A stretch of 25,513 nt of DNA from CAYHKY01 sp964357355 (GTDB lineage Bacteria > Patescibacteriota > Microgenomatia > UBA10105). Shown here one piece after another: positions 14,522 to 22,429 of this stretch. A program made the translations under genes and the position numbers. The notes beneath the pieces were generated by a model. It had not been told where the DNA came from. It saw nothing but the letters and a program-made list of their open reading frames with translations, and ran no database searches. Every line of letters starts with the position of its first letter. Positions within the stretch are counted from its first letter, which is position 1. The stretch is taken from assembly GCA_964357355.1 (NCBI GenBank), contig CAYHKY010000012.1, positions 1 to 25,513 on the forward strand, read 5' to 3'.

Positions 14522-14896
14522 ATGACACCCGATCAATTTTCACTAAAAGGCAGAGGACCTTGCTATTACCGGAATTTTGATGCTGCAGGCGCGGGAATTA
14601 CTACTGCATTTACTAACGCCATCATACTTGAAAAAGTGTCGGAGTCCGGGTCAAAAGTGTTTGATGAGACAGATTTCGTAACAAAAATATGGAGTGATCA
14701 TAAGTATATTCCTGATAGTGGGCTTACTTTAATTGTTATAAAACGCCCCAAGGCTAAAATACCGTATTCAGACAAAATTAAATTACAACCAAAAGACGAA
14801 GCAATACTATTAACGACAAATGAAGAGACTATGGATGAGTGGAAGAAAATGATTGATAAGGCCAAAAGATCATTTGGTATTCCGACACAACCGTAA
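14522..14896 (+). CDS. Hypothetical protein, 124 residues
   Basis: Not recognised. Soluble alpha/beta-looking protein: an Ala/Gly/Thr-rich early part (FDAAGAGITTAFTNAI), a middle strand LTLIVIKRP, and a charged C-terminal helix (NEETMDEWKKMIDKAKRSF). No catalytic motif seen. It has a -10 box with a very short leader. An orphan between the palindromic element and another small gene. Confidence 0.6.
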   Translation: MTPDQFSLKGRGPCYYRNFDAAGAGITTAFTNAIILEKVSESGSKVFDETDFVTKIWSDHKYIPDSGLTLIVIKRPKAKIPYSDKIKLQPKDEAILLTTNEETMDEWKKMIDKAKRSFGIPTQP

Positions 14897-14938
14897 TTTT
14901 TCGGTGTAAAATTTCAAGTGAAATAAAAATTTAAAAGC

Positions 14939-15193
14939 ATGACAACTTTACGGGAAATTGAAAGTAGCGGAGCATTGGTTGCGCAGACAGATTTGCAGGT
15001 AAATCAAGCTGGTGCAGAAACGTGGTCAATTTATGCATCACCGCCTACACTGTTAAATCCAGGCGATACAGTGGTTTTTACAGGTGCAAGGAACCCATTT
15101 GGTGCGCTAAACTTCGTTCATATTAAACGTGTTGGTAGAAGTAGATTACGAAGTGAAATGTGGATTAATCAAGGCAGCGATTTTTTCGCATAG
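14939..15193 (+). CDS. Hypothetical small beta-rich protein, 84 residues
   Basis: Not recognised. Pattern of short strands (TWSIYAS, DTVVFTGA, NFVHIKRVGRS) suggests a small beta barrel or sandwich. No cysteines, signal or membrane segment. Starts 42 nt after the preceding gene; a weak TAAAAT sits at 14907-14912. The rpsB promoter begins about 30 nt after its stop. Confidence 0.55.
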   Translation: MTTLREIESSGALVAQTDLQVNQAGAETWSIYASPPTLLNPGDTVVFTGARNPFGALNFVHIKRVGRSRLRSEMWINQGSDFFA

Positions 15194-15224
15194 AAATTAC
15201 CTTTTTTTAGTAAAATCACCTCGC

Positions 15225-15253
15225 TTGTAAGAAAAGTTAATATTTGTTAGAAT
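15225..15253 (+). promoter_or_regulatory. rpsB operon promoter
   Basis: TTGTAA (15225-15230), 17-nt spacer and TAGAAT (15248-15253) preceded by TGT, an extended -10. Start site near 15260 gives a leader of about 107 nt, unlike the near-leaderless genes elsewhere in this window. Confidence 0.6.
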
Positions 15254-15259
15254 ACTCAT

Positions 15260-15366
15260 TAATTACTCACACTCATAGTATGTATCTCTTCCCTTAGAAA
15301 GGGCATAATGAGTGGAGGTTTAAAGAGATACGCCAAATTTATTGCCGGCGTATTGCCGGTTTTTTT
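15260..15366 (+). promoter_or_regulatory. rpsB leader with competing helices and terminator at the ATG
   Basis: GTATCTCTT (15282-15290) pairs with AAGAGATAC (15323-15331). ACTCAT (15271-15276) can pair with ATGAGT (15308-15313), interleaved with the first helix, so the two form a pseudoknot or exclude each other. TACGCC (15329-15334) can pair with GGCGTA (15347-15352), competing with both the first helix and the terminal hairpin CCGGC/GCCGG (15345-15349/15355-15359). That hairpin is followed by T7 (15360-15366) and then immediately the ATG. The layout fits an attenuator sensing free S2 or another ligand. Confidence 0.6.
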
Positions 15367-16263
15367 ATGGAACAAGTATCACTCAAAGCTCTACTTGAAG
15401 CCGGATGTCATTTCGGACACAAGGCTGACCGCTGGCATCCCAAGGCGCATACGTTTATTTATCAGAAGCGCGAAGGGATCCATATTATTGACCTGGCAAA
15501 AACAAAATCCGGACTTGAAGCGGCAGCCGGGTTTATCAAAAATGAAGCAGCTGCGGGTCGCACAGTCCTTTTTATCGGTACCAAACGGCAAGCTTCAGCC
15601 ATACTCAAAGAAGAAGCGGAGAAGGCAGGCGCAGCCTATATGAACAAGCGGTGGGTAGGCGGATTCCTGACTAATTGGGAGACGGTTCACAAAAATTTGG
15701 AAAAGATCCGCAGGCTAAAAGATGAAGAACGCAATGATTTATGGAAAAAATATCCCAAACACGAACGCGTCAAACTCGGGCGTTATGTGCGTAAACTCGA
15801 GCAATTTTACGGAGGAGTGCTTGCTTTAAATGAGTTACCCAGCAGTATTTTTGTGGTAGATATCAAACGTGAAGAAGTGGCCGTCAATGAAGCTGTCAAA
15901 ATGGGTATTCCTATTGTTGCAGTTGTTGATACCAATACTGATCCAACTCCTGTAAACTGGCAGATTCCGGCAAATGATGACGCAGTCGGTTCTATCAAAT
16001 TTATTGTGACTTATATCGGACAAGCGTACCATGAAGGAAAAGATCAATTTGACAAAGAACAGGCATCAGAAGCGGCAAAAGTAAAAGCATCCGCGTCAGT
16101 CGCAGAAAAAGTAACTGAGGTAAACCAAGAAAAGCCGAAAGCGGAAATGACCGAAAAAGTCGCAGAAAAGAAACAAGCAGAAATAAAATTAGCAGCCAAA
16201 CCCGTTGAAACAAAACCTGAATTGAAACTTAAGAAACGGGGTAGACCCAAGAAAGTAAAATAA
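15367..16263 (+). CDS. rpsB: Ribosomal protein S2
   Basis: The 298-residue protein starts MEQVSLKALLEAGCHFGHKADRWHPKA, the S2 hallmark. It then has YQKREGIHIIDLAKT, FIGTKRQA, NKRWVGGFLTNW and GIPIVAVVDTNTDPTPVNWQIPANDDAVGSI, all conserved. The coiled-coil region between the two Rossmann halves is present. After about residue 235 comes a Lys/Ala/Glu-rich low-complexity tail of about 60 residues ending in basic KKRGRPKKVK; an AT-hook-like GRPKK is visible. The start codon directly follows a T7 tract and has no adjacent Shine-Dalgarno; a GGAGG lies 50 nt upstream in the leader. The stop overlaps the tsf start (TAATG). Confidence 0.96.
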   Translation: MEQVSLKALLEAGCHFGHKADRWHPKAHTFIYQKREGIHIIDLAKTKSGLEAAAGFIKNEAAAGRTVLFIGTKRQASAILKEEAEKAGAAYMNKRWVGGFLTNWETVHKNLEKIRRLKDEERNDLWKKYPKHERVKLGRYVRKLEQFYGGVLALNELPSSIFVVDIKREEVAVNEAVKMGIPIVAVVDTNTDPTPVNWQIPANDDAVGSIKFIVTYIGQAYHEGKDQFDKEQASEAAKVKASASVAEKVTEVNQEKPKAEMTEKVAEKKQAEIKLAAKPVETKPELKLKKRGRPKKVK

Positions 16264-16715
16264 TGGATCTAACCAAACTCAAACAACTTCGATCTATTAC
16301 TGGTGCAGGTATAGCTGATTGTAGGGAGGCACTAGATCATAGCGGCGGCGATATCACAAAAGCTGAAAATTATCTCAAAGAGAAGGGAATTGAAAAAGCC
16401 GTAAAAAAAAGCGACCGGGAGACCGGAGCAGGTTTAGTGGAATCCTACGTACACGGGGGTGGAAAAATCGGAGTACTCATTGAAATTAATTGCGAGACGG
16501 ATTTTGTGGGCCGCACTGACGATTTCAAAACGTTGGCACATGAACTGGCCATGCAAGTCTCCGCTATGAATCCCAAAGACACTTCCGATCTCATGAAGCA
16601 AGCTTATATCAGAGACCCTCAAATAACAATTGAAGCTTTGATAAAATCAGCAATTGCCAAACTCGGAGAGAATATTACAGTCAACAGATTTTCCCGGATT
16701 GCATTAGGAGAGTAG
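16263..16715 (+). CDS. tsf: Elongation factor Ts, short form
   Basis: Guanine-nucleotide exchange factor for EF-Tu. The 150-residue protein has the UBA-like N-terminus (LKQLRSITGAGIADCREAL, about 6-24) and the EF-Tu contact motif CETDFVGRTDDF, then a short C-terminal core. E. coli EF-Ts has 283 residues; here one core subdomain and the coiled-coil are missing, as in other compact EF-Ts proteins. The start overlaps rpsB by one base, so translation is probably coupled. Confidence 0.95.
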   Translation: MDLTKLKQLRSITGAGIADCREALDHSGGDITKAENYLKEKGIEKAVKKSDRETGAGLVESYVHGGGKIGVLIEINCETDFVGRTDDFKTLAHELAMQVSAMNPKDTSDLMKQAYIRDPQITIEALIKSAIAKLGENITVNRFSRIALGE

Positions 16716-16735
16716 ACAAGCGATAATTATTACAG

Positions 16736-17299
16736 ATGGATGATCAATATACCAGTCAGGTTCGGCAGAAAATGCTCAAATGCCTTGAAGTGACAAAAGT
16801 TGACCTGGCAACTGTTCGTACTGGGAGAGCAACTCCTGCACTTGTTGATCACATTGAAATTAACGCATACGGCGGAAGTCAACGGTTAAAAGTTCGGGAA
16901 CTGGCTACCATTACGACAAGTGATGCACAGACCATTCTCATTCACCCCTTTGATCCCTCGACAAAAGAAGAAATAGTCAAAGGTATCCTGGAAGCAAATG
17001 TGGGGTTAACTCCCATAGTTGAAGCAGAAGTGCTTAGATTGTCAATTCCTTCACTTTCGAAGGAAAGGAGACAGGAATACTTAAAGCTTGCCCGGGCAAA
17101 ACTTGAGGCAGGCAAGGTCATGGTGCGTCAAGTCAGGCATGATGAAATGGCTGGTCTCAAGCGTGCTTTGGAAGCCAATGAAGTGACTGAAGATGACCGG
17201 AAACGCTACGAAAAACATATTCAGGAAATTACCGATGAGATGATTGCCGAACTGGAACATTTGGAGGAACTCAAAGAAAAAGAATTGCTGCAATTATAA
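16736..17299 (+). CDS. frr: Ribosome recycling factor
   Basis: Splits post-termination ribosomes with EF-G. The 187-residue length is normal (about 185). Motifs: VRTGRATPALVDHIEI (about 24-39), SDAQTILIHPFD, and the long three-helix-bundle C-terminus with LSKERRQEYLKLARAKLEAGKV and VRQVRHDEMAGLKRA. It begins 20 nt after tsf. In many bacteria pyrH (UMP kinase) sits between tsf and frr; here it is absent. Confidence 0.96.
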   Translation: MDDQYTSQVRQKMLKCLEVTKVDLATVRTGRATPALVDHIEINAYGGSQRLKVRELATITTSDAQTILIHPFDPSTKEEIVKGILEANVGLTPIVEAEVLRLSIPSLSKERRQEYLKLARAKLEAGKVMVRQVRHDEMAGLKRALEANEVTEDDRKRYEKHIQEITDEMIAELEHLEELKEKELLQL

Positions 17300-17346
17300 A
17301 ATAATTACCAATATTAGGACTTAGGCAGTCTTATATCGTTTTCCTT

Positions 17347-17416
17347 GTCATTCCCGCGCAGGCGGGAATCTATCGAAATTATTAAAATAGATTATCCGGT
17401 CAAGCCGGATAATGAT
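17347..17416. repeat. GTCAT...ATGAT double-hairpin element, copy C
   Basis: Hairpin 1 is ATTCCCGC/GCGGGAAT; hairpin 2 is ATTATCCGG/CCGGATAAT with loop TCAAG. A short outer pair ACTTAGGCA/TGCGTAAGT flanks it (8 of 9). It lies between frr and the rseP promoter and could act as a boundary between the two units. Confidence 0.7.
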
Positions 17417-17441
17417 AGAGTGCGTAAGTACAATTGGATAT

Positions 17442-17450
17442 TGGTATAAT
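17442..17450 (+). promoter_or_regulatory. Extended -10 motif abutting the rseP start
   Basis: TGGTATAAT ends 3 nt before ATG 17454. Usual spacing would start the RNA at or just past the ATG, so either spacing is tight or the motif is not used and rseP is read through from frr. Confidence 0.4.
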
Positions 17451-17453
17451 TTT

Positions 17454-18530
17454 ATGTTATTTACTCTACTTGTTTTTGGAATAGTTCTTTCAATCCTGGT
17501 TTTTGTCCATGAATTTGGACATTTTCTGGTCGCCAAAAAAATAGGTGTCCGGGTTGAGGAATTCGGTTTTGGATTGCCTCCCAAGTTGTGGGGGTTCAAA
17601 CATGGTGAAACGGTCTATTCACTTAACTGGTTACCAATTGGTGGATTTGTCCGTCTGTCAGGTGAGGATGAAGCAGAGCAGGTAAAAGCAAAACTCGCGC
17701 CCATTGAACTTCAACGTTACTTTTTTGCGCGGAGTAAAAAAGAGCGGGCAGCTATTCTTTTAGCAGGCGTCACGATGAATTTCCTCCTTGCAGTTGCAAT
17801 ATTTTCCGTGGTGTTTACTTATGGTTTGGAAATTCCCGGCGGGGTCAAAGTCGCCGAAGTAGTTGTCAACTCTCCGGCACAAATAGCCGGACTGGAAAAG
17901 GATGATTTTATCGTGAGCATAGACGGAACTCAATTGGAGGATGTGGGAAGAATCAGCACTAAAATAAAGGAAAAATTAGGCAAAACAGTAACCGTTACGG
18001 TGCTTAGGGAGGGTAAAAAATTAGATATTAGCGTTATTCCCCGTGTTGACCCTCCGCCGGGAGAGGGAGCGATCGGTATCAAAATGGAGCAAATCGTCAA
18101 GGAACTTAAATATCCTTGGTACCAAGCGCCGTTTTATGGAGTATATTGGGGAGTCGTTTTTTCATGGGAAATGGCCACGCTACTTTTTGATTTGTTTTGG
18201 CGTTTGGTGACTTTTCGTTCTGTTCCTACCGATCAAATTGCGGGGCCCATTGGTATTGCCCAAACAGTAGGTGCTGCTGCCAGGTACGGGTTTTTGGAAG
18301 TGGCTAAAATAACAGGATTATTATCGCTCAATTTAGCGCTGGTAAATGTTTTACCGATACCGGCTTTGGATGGCGGACGTCTGCTTTTTGTAGTAATTGA
18401 GAAATTTATCGGTAAACGAGTTAAGCCGAAAGTTGAACAAATAGCTCATCAAGTAGGCATGACTTTTTTGCTGGCCTTGATTGCGCTGATTACTCTCAAT
18501 GACATCCTGCGTAATTTTCGCAGCAAATGA
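17454..18530 (+). CDS. rseP: Site-2 intramembrane zinc protease (RseP/M50)
   Basis: Start at ATG 17454 (MLFTLLVFGIVLS); an in-frame ATG at 17412 lies in the repeat. The 358-residue membrane protease has HEFGH (19-23) in the first membrane helix for zinc binding, then a second hydrophobic segment (AAILLAGVTMNFLLAVAIFSVV), one PDZ domain (about 135-205, AEVVVNSPAQIAGLEKDD onward) and the third zinc ligand in LALVNVLPIPALDGGR near the C-terminus. One PDZ rather than the two of E. coli RseP is common outside Proteobacteria. It probably cleaves membrane-bound regulators or signal-peptide remnants. proS starts 19 nt downstream. Confidence 0.93.
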   Translation: MLFTLLVFGIVLSILVFVHEFGHFLVAKKIGVRVEEFGFGLPPKLWGFKHGETVYSLNWLPIGGFVRLSGEDEAEQVKAKLAPIELQRYFFARSKKERAAILLAGVTMNFLLAVAIFSVVFTYGLEIPGGVKVAEVVVNSPAQIAGLEKDDFIVSIDGTQLEDVGRISTKIKEKLGKTVTVTVLREGKKLDISVIPRVDPPPGEGAIGIKMEQIVKELKYPWYQAPFYGVYWGVVFSWEMATLLFDLFWRLVTFRSVPTDQIAGPIGIAQTVGAAARYGFLEVAKITGLLSLNLALVNVLPIPALDGGRLLFVVIEKFIGKRVKPKVEQIAHQVGMTFLLALIALITLNDILRNFRSK

Positions 18531-18549
18531 CGCGTCTTTAATTTCATCT

Positions 18550-20220
18550 ATGAAATACTCAATTCTTTTTGGTAAAACATTGCGGGAAGCCGGCGGGTCA
18601 AAATTTATATCGCATCAGTTGCTGACTCGCGGAGGATTTATTGCAGAATCTTCTGCCGGCAGGTATTTTTTTCTACCTTTGGGGTGGAGGGTGCATGAAA
18701 AAATTAAAAAAATTATTAAAGAAGAGATGGATAGAATCGGTGCGCAGGAAATGATTAGCCCGGTTTTGCATCCCATTGAACTCTGGAAGGAAACCAACCG
18801 GACAACATCCGTGGGATTTGAACTTATGACGATCAAAGATGGCAGAGGTGCGGAATTTGCGCTGGGGGGGACTGCCGAGGAGATGTTTGTGGATGTCGTC
18901 AGGAAATTCCGTTTAAGTTATAAAGAATTGCCTTTTAATATTTACCAATTTTCGACAAAATTCAGAGATGAAATGCGTGCCCGAGGCGGGTTACTCAGGG
19001 TCCGCGAATTTGTGATGAAAGACGCATATTCTTTTGACCGAAATGAGACTGAATTTAAAAAAATATACGCAACTATGGCCCAAACTTATTCGAAAATTTT
19101 TAAGCGACTGGGGTTGGATACTTACAAAGTCGAAGCAGACAATGGTTATATCGGAGGTGAATATTGCCATGAATTCCAGGTGGAATCAGAGATTGGAGAA
19201 GGTCACTTTTTCATGACCGAAGATGGAAGTTATGTCGCACATGAAGACGTAGCGAAGTTTTCCCGTGACGACAAAAATTTGAGCGAAGCGTTACTGCCTT
19301 ACAAGGAAGTTGCTGCGGTTCGTGGCACCACGATGGAAGATGGTGTCAAACTGCATAATTTACCTTTATGGCGGCAAATAAAAGATTTCATGGCGGTCGA
19401 TGAAAAAGGCAGGATGATTTTGGCAGTGATTAGGGGAGATCTGGATGTCAATGAAATTAAGTTGGCACGTCTCGCAAAAGCCTACCAGTTACGCCATGCG
19501 ACAGTTGAAGAAATTAGAAAACTGGGAAGTGAGCCAGGTTTTATTTCACCAGTAGGAATGAAGGGAAAATTGTTGGTTGTGGGAGATGTTTCACTGCGTA
19601 CAATAATAAATGCATACGGGGGGGCAAATGCCCTGCATCGTGATGCTTTAAATATGAATATTGACCGGGATTATTCTCCGGACATTGAAGGCGATATCGC
19701 TATGGCACAAGATGGTTTTATTGCCGAAAACGGCAGGCCTTTAATCGAGAAACATGGAATTGAGGTTGGCAACATTTTTCAGTTGGGTTATCACTACACC
19801 AGTTTAATGAAAGATGCCACATTTATTGATGAGGACGGAAAGGCGAAACCTTTTTACATGGGTTGCTATGGCATAGGGATCGGTCGGACTCTGGCTGCAA
19901 TTGTTGAAAAATATCATGATGACAAAGGGATCTTGTGGCCTAGTCAGGTTGCGCCGTTTCAGGCACACTTGATATCACTGCCGGGGGGTGAGATTCATGC
20001 AGACGAAGTTTATAATTATTTAATAAACAATGGCATTGAAGTTCTTTGGGATGATCGCGAAGTGACTGCCGGTGTCAAATTCGCGGACGCAGATCTCATC
20101 GGTATTCCGGTACGATTGGTAGTATCCAAAAAAACAGCAGGGTTAGTTGAAATAAAACGTCGCAGTGAAAGTGAAAATAAACGCCTTTCTCTTGAAGGAT
20201 TATTAAAGGAAATATCATGA
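18550..20220 (+). CDS. proS: Prolyl-tRNA synthetase with editing insertion
   Basis: Start set at ATG 18550 (MKYSILFGKTLREAGG); an upstream frame extension overlaps rseP and is not conserved-looking. The 556-residue class II enzyme has motif 1 (LPLGWRVHEKIKKIIKEEM), motif 2 (QFSTKFRDEMRARGGLLRVREFVMKDAYSF), and motif 3 (GCYGIGIGRTLAAIVE). Between motifs 2 and 3 lies the bacterial INS/YbaK-like editing domain (about 230-380), including AVIRGDLDVNEIKLA and GGANALHRDALNMN. The anticodon-binding domain ends the protein (LWDDREVTAGVKFADADLIGIP). It overlaps the next gene by ATGA. Confidence 0.97.
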   Translation: MKYSILFGKTLREAGGSKFISHQLLTRGGFIAESSAGRYFFLPLGWRVHEKIKKIIKEEMDRIGAQEMISPVLHPIELWKETNRTTSVGFELMTIKDGRGAEFALGGTAEEMFVDVVRKFRLSYKELPFNIYQFSTKFRDEMRARGGLLRVREFVMKDAYSFDRNETEFKKIYATMAQTYSKIFKRLGLDTYKVEADNGYIGGEYCHEFQVESEIGEGHFFMTEDGSYVAHEDVAKFSRDDKNLSEALLPYKEVAAVRGTTMEDGVKLHNLPLWRQIKDFMAVDEKGRMILAVIRGDLDVNEIKLARLAKAYQLRHATVEEIRKLGSEPGFISPVGMKGKLLVVGDVSLRTIINAYGGANALHRDALNMNIDRDYSPDIEGDIAMAQDGFIAENGRPLIEKHGIEVGNIFQLGYHYTSLMKDATFIDEDGKAKPFYMGCYGIGIGRTLAAIVEKYHDDKGILWPSQVAPFQAHLISLPGGEIHADEVYNYLINNGIEVLWDDREVTAGVKFADADLIGIPVRLVVSKKTAGLVEIKRRSESENKRLSLEGLLKEIS

Positions 20221-20858
20221 ATATTTTTAACAATCCGGGATTGCATAAAGCAAGACTAATCGATTTGACAGATAAACTTTGGGCGTTTATTGTTCCTGCA
20301 CAGGATGATTTGATAATTGATAATATGCGACCGGAACTGCGAAGCCAAATAGCTGTCGTACCGGATCCCAGTGATCCAATTACCAGAAAAATAAGGTCTT
20401 GGGGGACTTTAAGTGAGCTTCTTGATCGGCCTAATTCTGATTTTTTGAAGCAACACATCGAACTGGACTTAGCGTTTGGTGGGTTTTCTGGTCCCAAATG
20501 TTGTATCCGCCTGGTAATTGATTTTAATAAAACAAACCGATCCTGGGAACTGTTAGTTTCCCATATGTTATTACCTGGAACGATTGTTGCCGGTCAAAGA
20601 ATTATGCTGGCTGCGTTGACAGACGAGCATGAAGTCGATGACTCTGAAGCGCTTGTAGAAAGGTTACAGGATGAAAAGTGTGACGGATGCATCCTTATTC
20701 CCCAACGAGTCGACCCGCTTCTATCGATACCAACTTCAACTGACACAATGAGGCATACTCCAATATTGGATGTTGATAAAAACGGTATTGTGAATCTATT
20801 CCTTCCTTACACCGCTCAATCATTTGATCTGCATTTTTACATAAGAATTATTAAATAA
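20217..20858 (+). CDS. Hypothetical protein downstream of proS, 213 residues
   Basis: Not recognised. Soluble alpha/beta-like protein without membrane segments; a few Cys (KCCIR about 90-94; KCDGC near 157-161) and a hydrophobic PRVD-type stretch (ILIPQRVDPLLSIP). The 4-nt overlap with proS suggests coupled expression. The intergenic space after it is filled entirely by structured repeat copy 2. Confidence 0.65.
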   Translation: MNIFNNPGLHKARLIDLTDKLWAFIVPAQDDLIIDNMRPELRSQIAVVPDPSDPITRKIRSWGTLSELLDRPNSDFLKQHIELDLAFGGFSGPKCCIRLVIDFNKTNRSWELLVSHMLLPGTIVAGQRIMLAALTDEHEVDDSEALVERLQDEKCDGCILIPQRVDPLLSIPTSTDTMRHTPILDVDKNGIVNLFLPYTAQSFDLHFYIRIIK

Positions 20859-20862
20859 CATT

Positions 20863-20955
20863 TATACCCGTCTTACGCTGGTTTGCAACCTGAAAGGTTG
20901 CTAAAGCAGCTTAGAGGGGTATATGGCCGGAACAATTTCAAGTATGTAGGCTATA
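20863..20955 (+). repeat. Structured dispersed repeat, copy 2
   Basis: A 93-nt copy starting 5 nt after the preceding stop codon and ending 2 nt before ATG 20958, so it fills the whole intergenic region. TATACCC (20863-20869) to GGGTATA closes hairpin 2, with GCTG/CAGC and the apical stem GCAACCT (20885-20891)/AGGTTGC (20895-20901). Hairpin 1 is TATGGCC/GGCTATA (ending 20955) around a 20-nt loop nearly identical in all copies. Here it would form the 5' UTR of the phosphoesterase gene. Confidence 0.9.
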
Positions 20956-20957
20956 TC

Positions 20958-21812
20958 ATGTTTACTATTGTTACTCATTACTCGCCTGATCTTGATGCTA
21001 TCGCCTCAGTTTGGCTGATCAAAAAGTTCTTACCAAATTGGCAGGATGCGCAAATTCGTTTTGCACCGGCAGGAAAAACTTTTGAGGGACAAATTGTCGA
21101 CAGTGACCCGACATTTCTTCATGTAGACACCGGTATGGGATTTTTGGATCATCACCATACAAGTGAATATATTTGTGCTGCGAAAAAAGTGTACGAATTC
21201 ATTATAAATGAGATAAATAAGGGTAACCAAAAAAATATGCAAATGTGGGAGGACGAATCACTCTTGCGTATGTGTGACGTAATTACTTTCTATGACCATT
21301 TTGGGGAAGCAAGACTGCCGGACGCTGCTGCTGATTATCATGTGTTTGATGTTGTTTCTATCATCAACGGGCTCAAAAGTTTGTATCCCGACGACGATCA
21401 TAAAATTATGGATACCGGCTTTATTCTGCTTGATTCTATCTACAAGCAGATGCAGGAAAAAGCTTGGGCCGAAAAGATTTTGGAAAGTGACGCGAAATAT
21501 TTCGAAACCAAATGGGGTCAAGGTATGGGAGTGGTCACAATCAATGACGAAGTATTGGAAGTAGCCCAAAAAAAAGGCGTGATCGTCGTAGTTCGCAAAG
21601 ATCCCCACAAGAACTACGTGCGTATCAAAGGGGCGCCGGGAACCGCAGTTGACTTTAGTGATGCTTTTGAGAAGCTCAAAGAAAAGGATCATGATGCCAC
21701 CTGGTTCCTACATGCCAGTAAAAAAATCCTTTTGAACGGCACTACCAAAAATCCCGACATGCGGCCGACAAAATTAAGCCTTGAAGAAATAATTGAAGTT
21801 TTAAAAAAATAA
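20958..21812 (+). CDS. DHH-type phosphoesterase family protein
   Basis: ATG 20958 is chosen because the in-frame TTG at 20883 would translate the repeat. The 284-residue protein begins MFTIVTHYSPDLDAIAS with metal-binding DxD (Asp11, Asp13), followed by HVDTGMGFLDHHHTSEY (Asp64-His65-His66), a DHH motif, and CDVITFYDHF. This arrangement matches DHH-family phosphoesterases (Mn-dependent hydrolases of pyrophosphate, oligonucleotides or cyclic dinucleotides). A C-terminal strand-rich half (VTINDEVLEVAQKKGVIVVV) resembles no domain I can name. Substrate unknown. Structured repeat copy 2 forms its whole upstream region. Confidence 0.72.
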   Translation: MFTIVTHYSPDLDAIASVWLIKKFLPNWQDAQIRFAPAGKTFEGQIVDSDPTFLHVDTGMGFLDHHHTSEYICAAKKVYEFIINEINKGNQKNMQMWEDESLLRMCDVITFYDHFGEARLPDAAADYHVFDVVSIINGLKSLYPDDDHKIMDTGFILLDSIYKQMQEKAWAEKILESDAKYFETKWGQGMGVVTINDEVLEVAQKKGVIVVVRKDPHKNYVRIKGAPGTAVDFSDAFEKLKEKDHDATWFLHASKKILLNGTTKNPDMRPTKLSLEEIIEVLKK

Positions 21813-21879
21813 ATCAAAAAAATTCAGTCTTTCTGTTAAAAGCGGACAGGTAGCCCAAATGCCAAAAAAGGAGGGCAAT

Positions 21880-22362
21880 ATGAAAATAGAAGTCGTCAAA
21901 ATTATCAACCCCGAAGCTAAAAATCTGATTTTTGGTCAATCACATTTTATTAAAACAGTTGAGGATTTGCACGAAGCATTAGTGGGCAGCGTGCCGGGGA
22001 TCGAATTCGGACTTGCTTTTTGTGAAGCATCAGGGCCGAGATTGATAAGAACCAGCGGGACGAGTAAGGATTTGATTGATTTGGCGGTCAAGAATGCCAA
22101 AGCCATCGCCTGCGGCCATACGTTTTTTATTTTTCTGGAAAACGTATTTCCGATCAACGTTTTAAATGCAGTCAAAATGGTACCGGAAGTCGTTCGTATT
22201 TTTGTAGCATCTGCCAATCCGGTAGAAGTAATAATTGCCAGGACAGCCCAGGGTGGGGGTGTGTTGGGAGTAGTTGACGGCGGATCACCAACGACTGTGG
22301 AAACAGATGCAGAAGTTCTACACAGGAAAAAGTTGTTAAGGAAATTTGGATATAAACTGTAA
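21880..22362 (+). CDS. Adenosine-specific kinase family protein (PF04008-like)
   Basis: ATG 21880 is preferred: AAAGGAGGG ends 4 nt before it, while the ATG at 21859 lies upstream of that Shine-Dalgarno. The 160-residue protein is conserved throughout with archaeal and bacterial members of the family named after an adenosine-specific kinase: KIEVVKI, FGQSHFIKTVEDLHEALV, PGIEFGLAFCEASG, IACGHTFFIFLE, FPINVLNAVK, VRIFVASANPVEVIIA and GVLGVVDG. The family has no P-loop, and its role is weakly established. In this genome, with adenosine deaminase-like, IMP dehydrogenase and GMP synthase genes, a purine-nucleoside role makes sense. Monocistronic or with the phosphoesterase (67-nt gap). Confidence 0.85.
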   Translation: MKIEVVKIINPEAKNLIFGQSHFIKTVEDLHEALVGSVPGIEFGLAFCEASGPRLIRTSGTSKDLIDLAVKNAKAIACGHTFFIFLENVFPINVLNAVKMVPEVVRIFVASANPVEVIIARTAQGGGVLGVVDGGSPTTVETDAEVLHRKKLLRKFGYKL

Positions 22363-22417
22363 TAATGCCTAAATAACCCAATAATCCAATTTCACAAATG
22401 TGCGCAAGGTATCTTCG

Positions 22418-22426
22418 TGGTATAAT
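22418..22426 (+). promoter_or_regulatory. rpsU promoter, extended -10
   Basis: TGGTATAAT with no good -35. The start near 22433 gives a leader of about 140 nt before rpsU. Confidence 0.55.
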
Positions 22427-22429
22427 ACC

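Noticed and set aside
15308..15643. 111-codon plus-strand frame starting in the rpsB leader with a GGAGG nearby
   Set aside because: It overlaps the certain rpsB gene in another frame, has no recognisable features, and its start region is explained by leader pairing.
20883..20957. N-terminal extension of the DHH-type protein from a TTG
   Set aside because: It would translate structured repeat copy 2, and the conserved start MFTIVTHYSPDLDA begins at ATG 20958.
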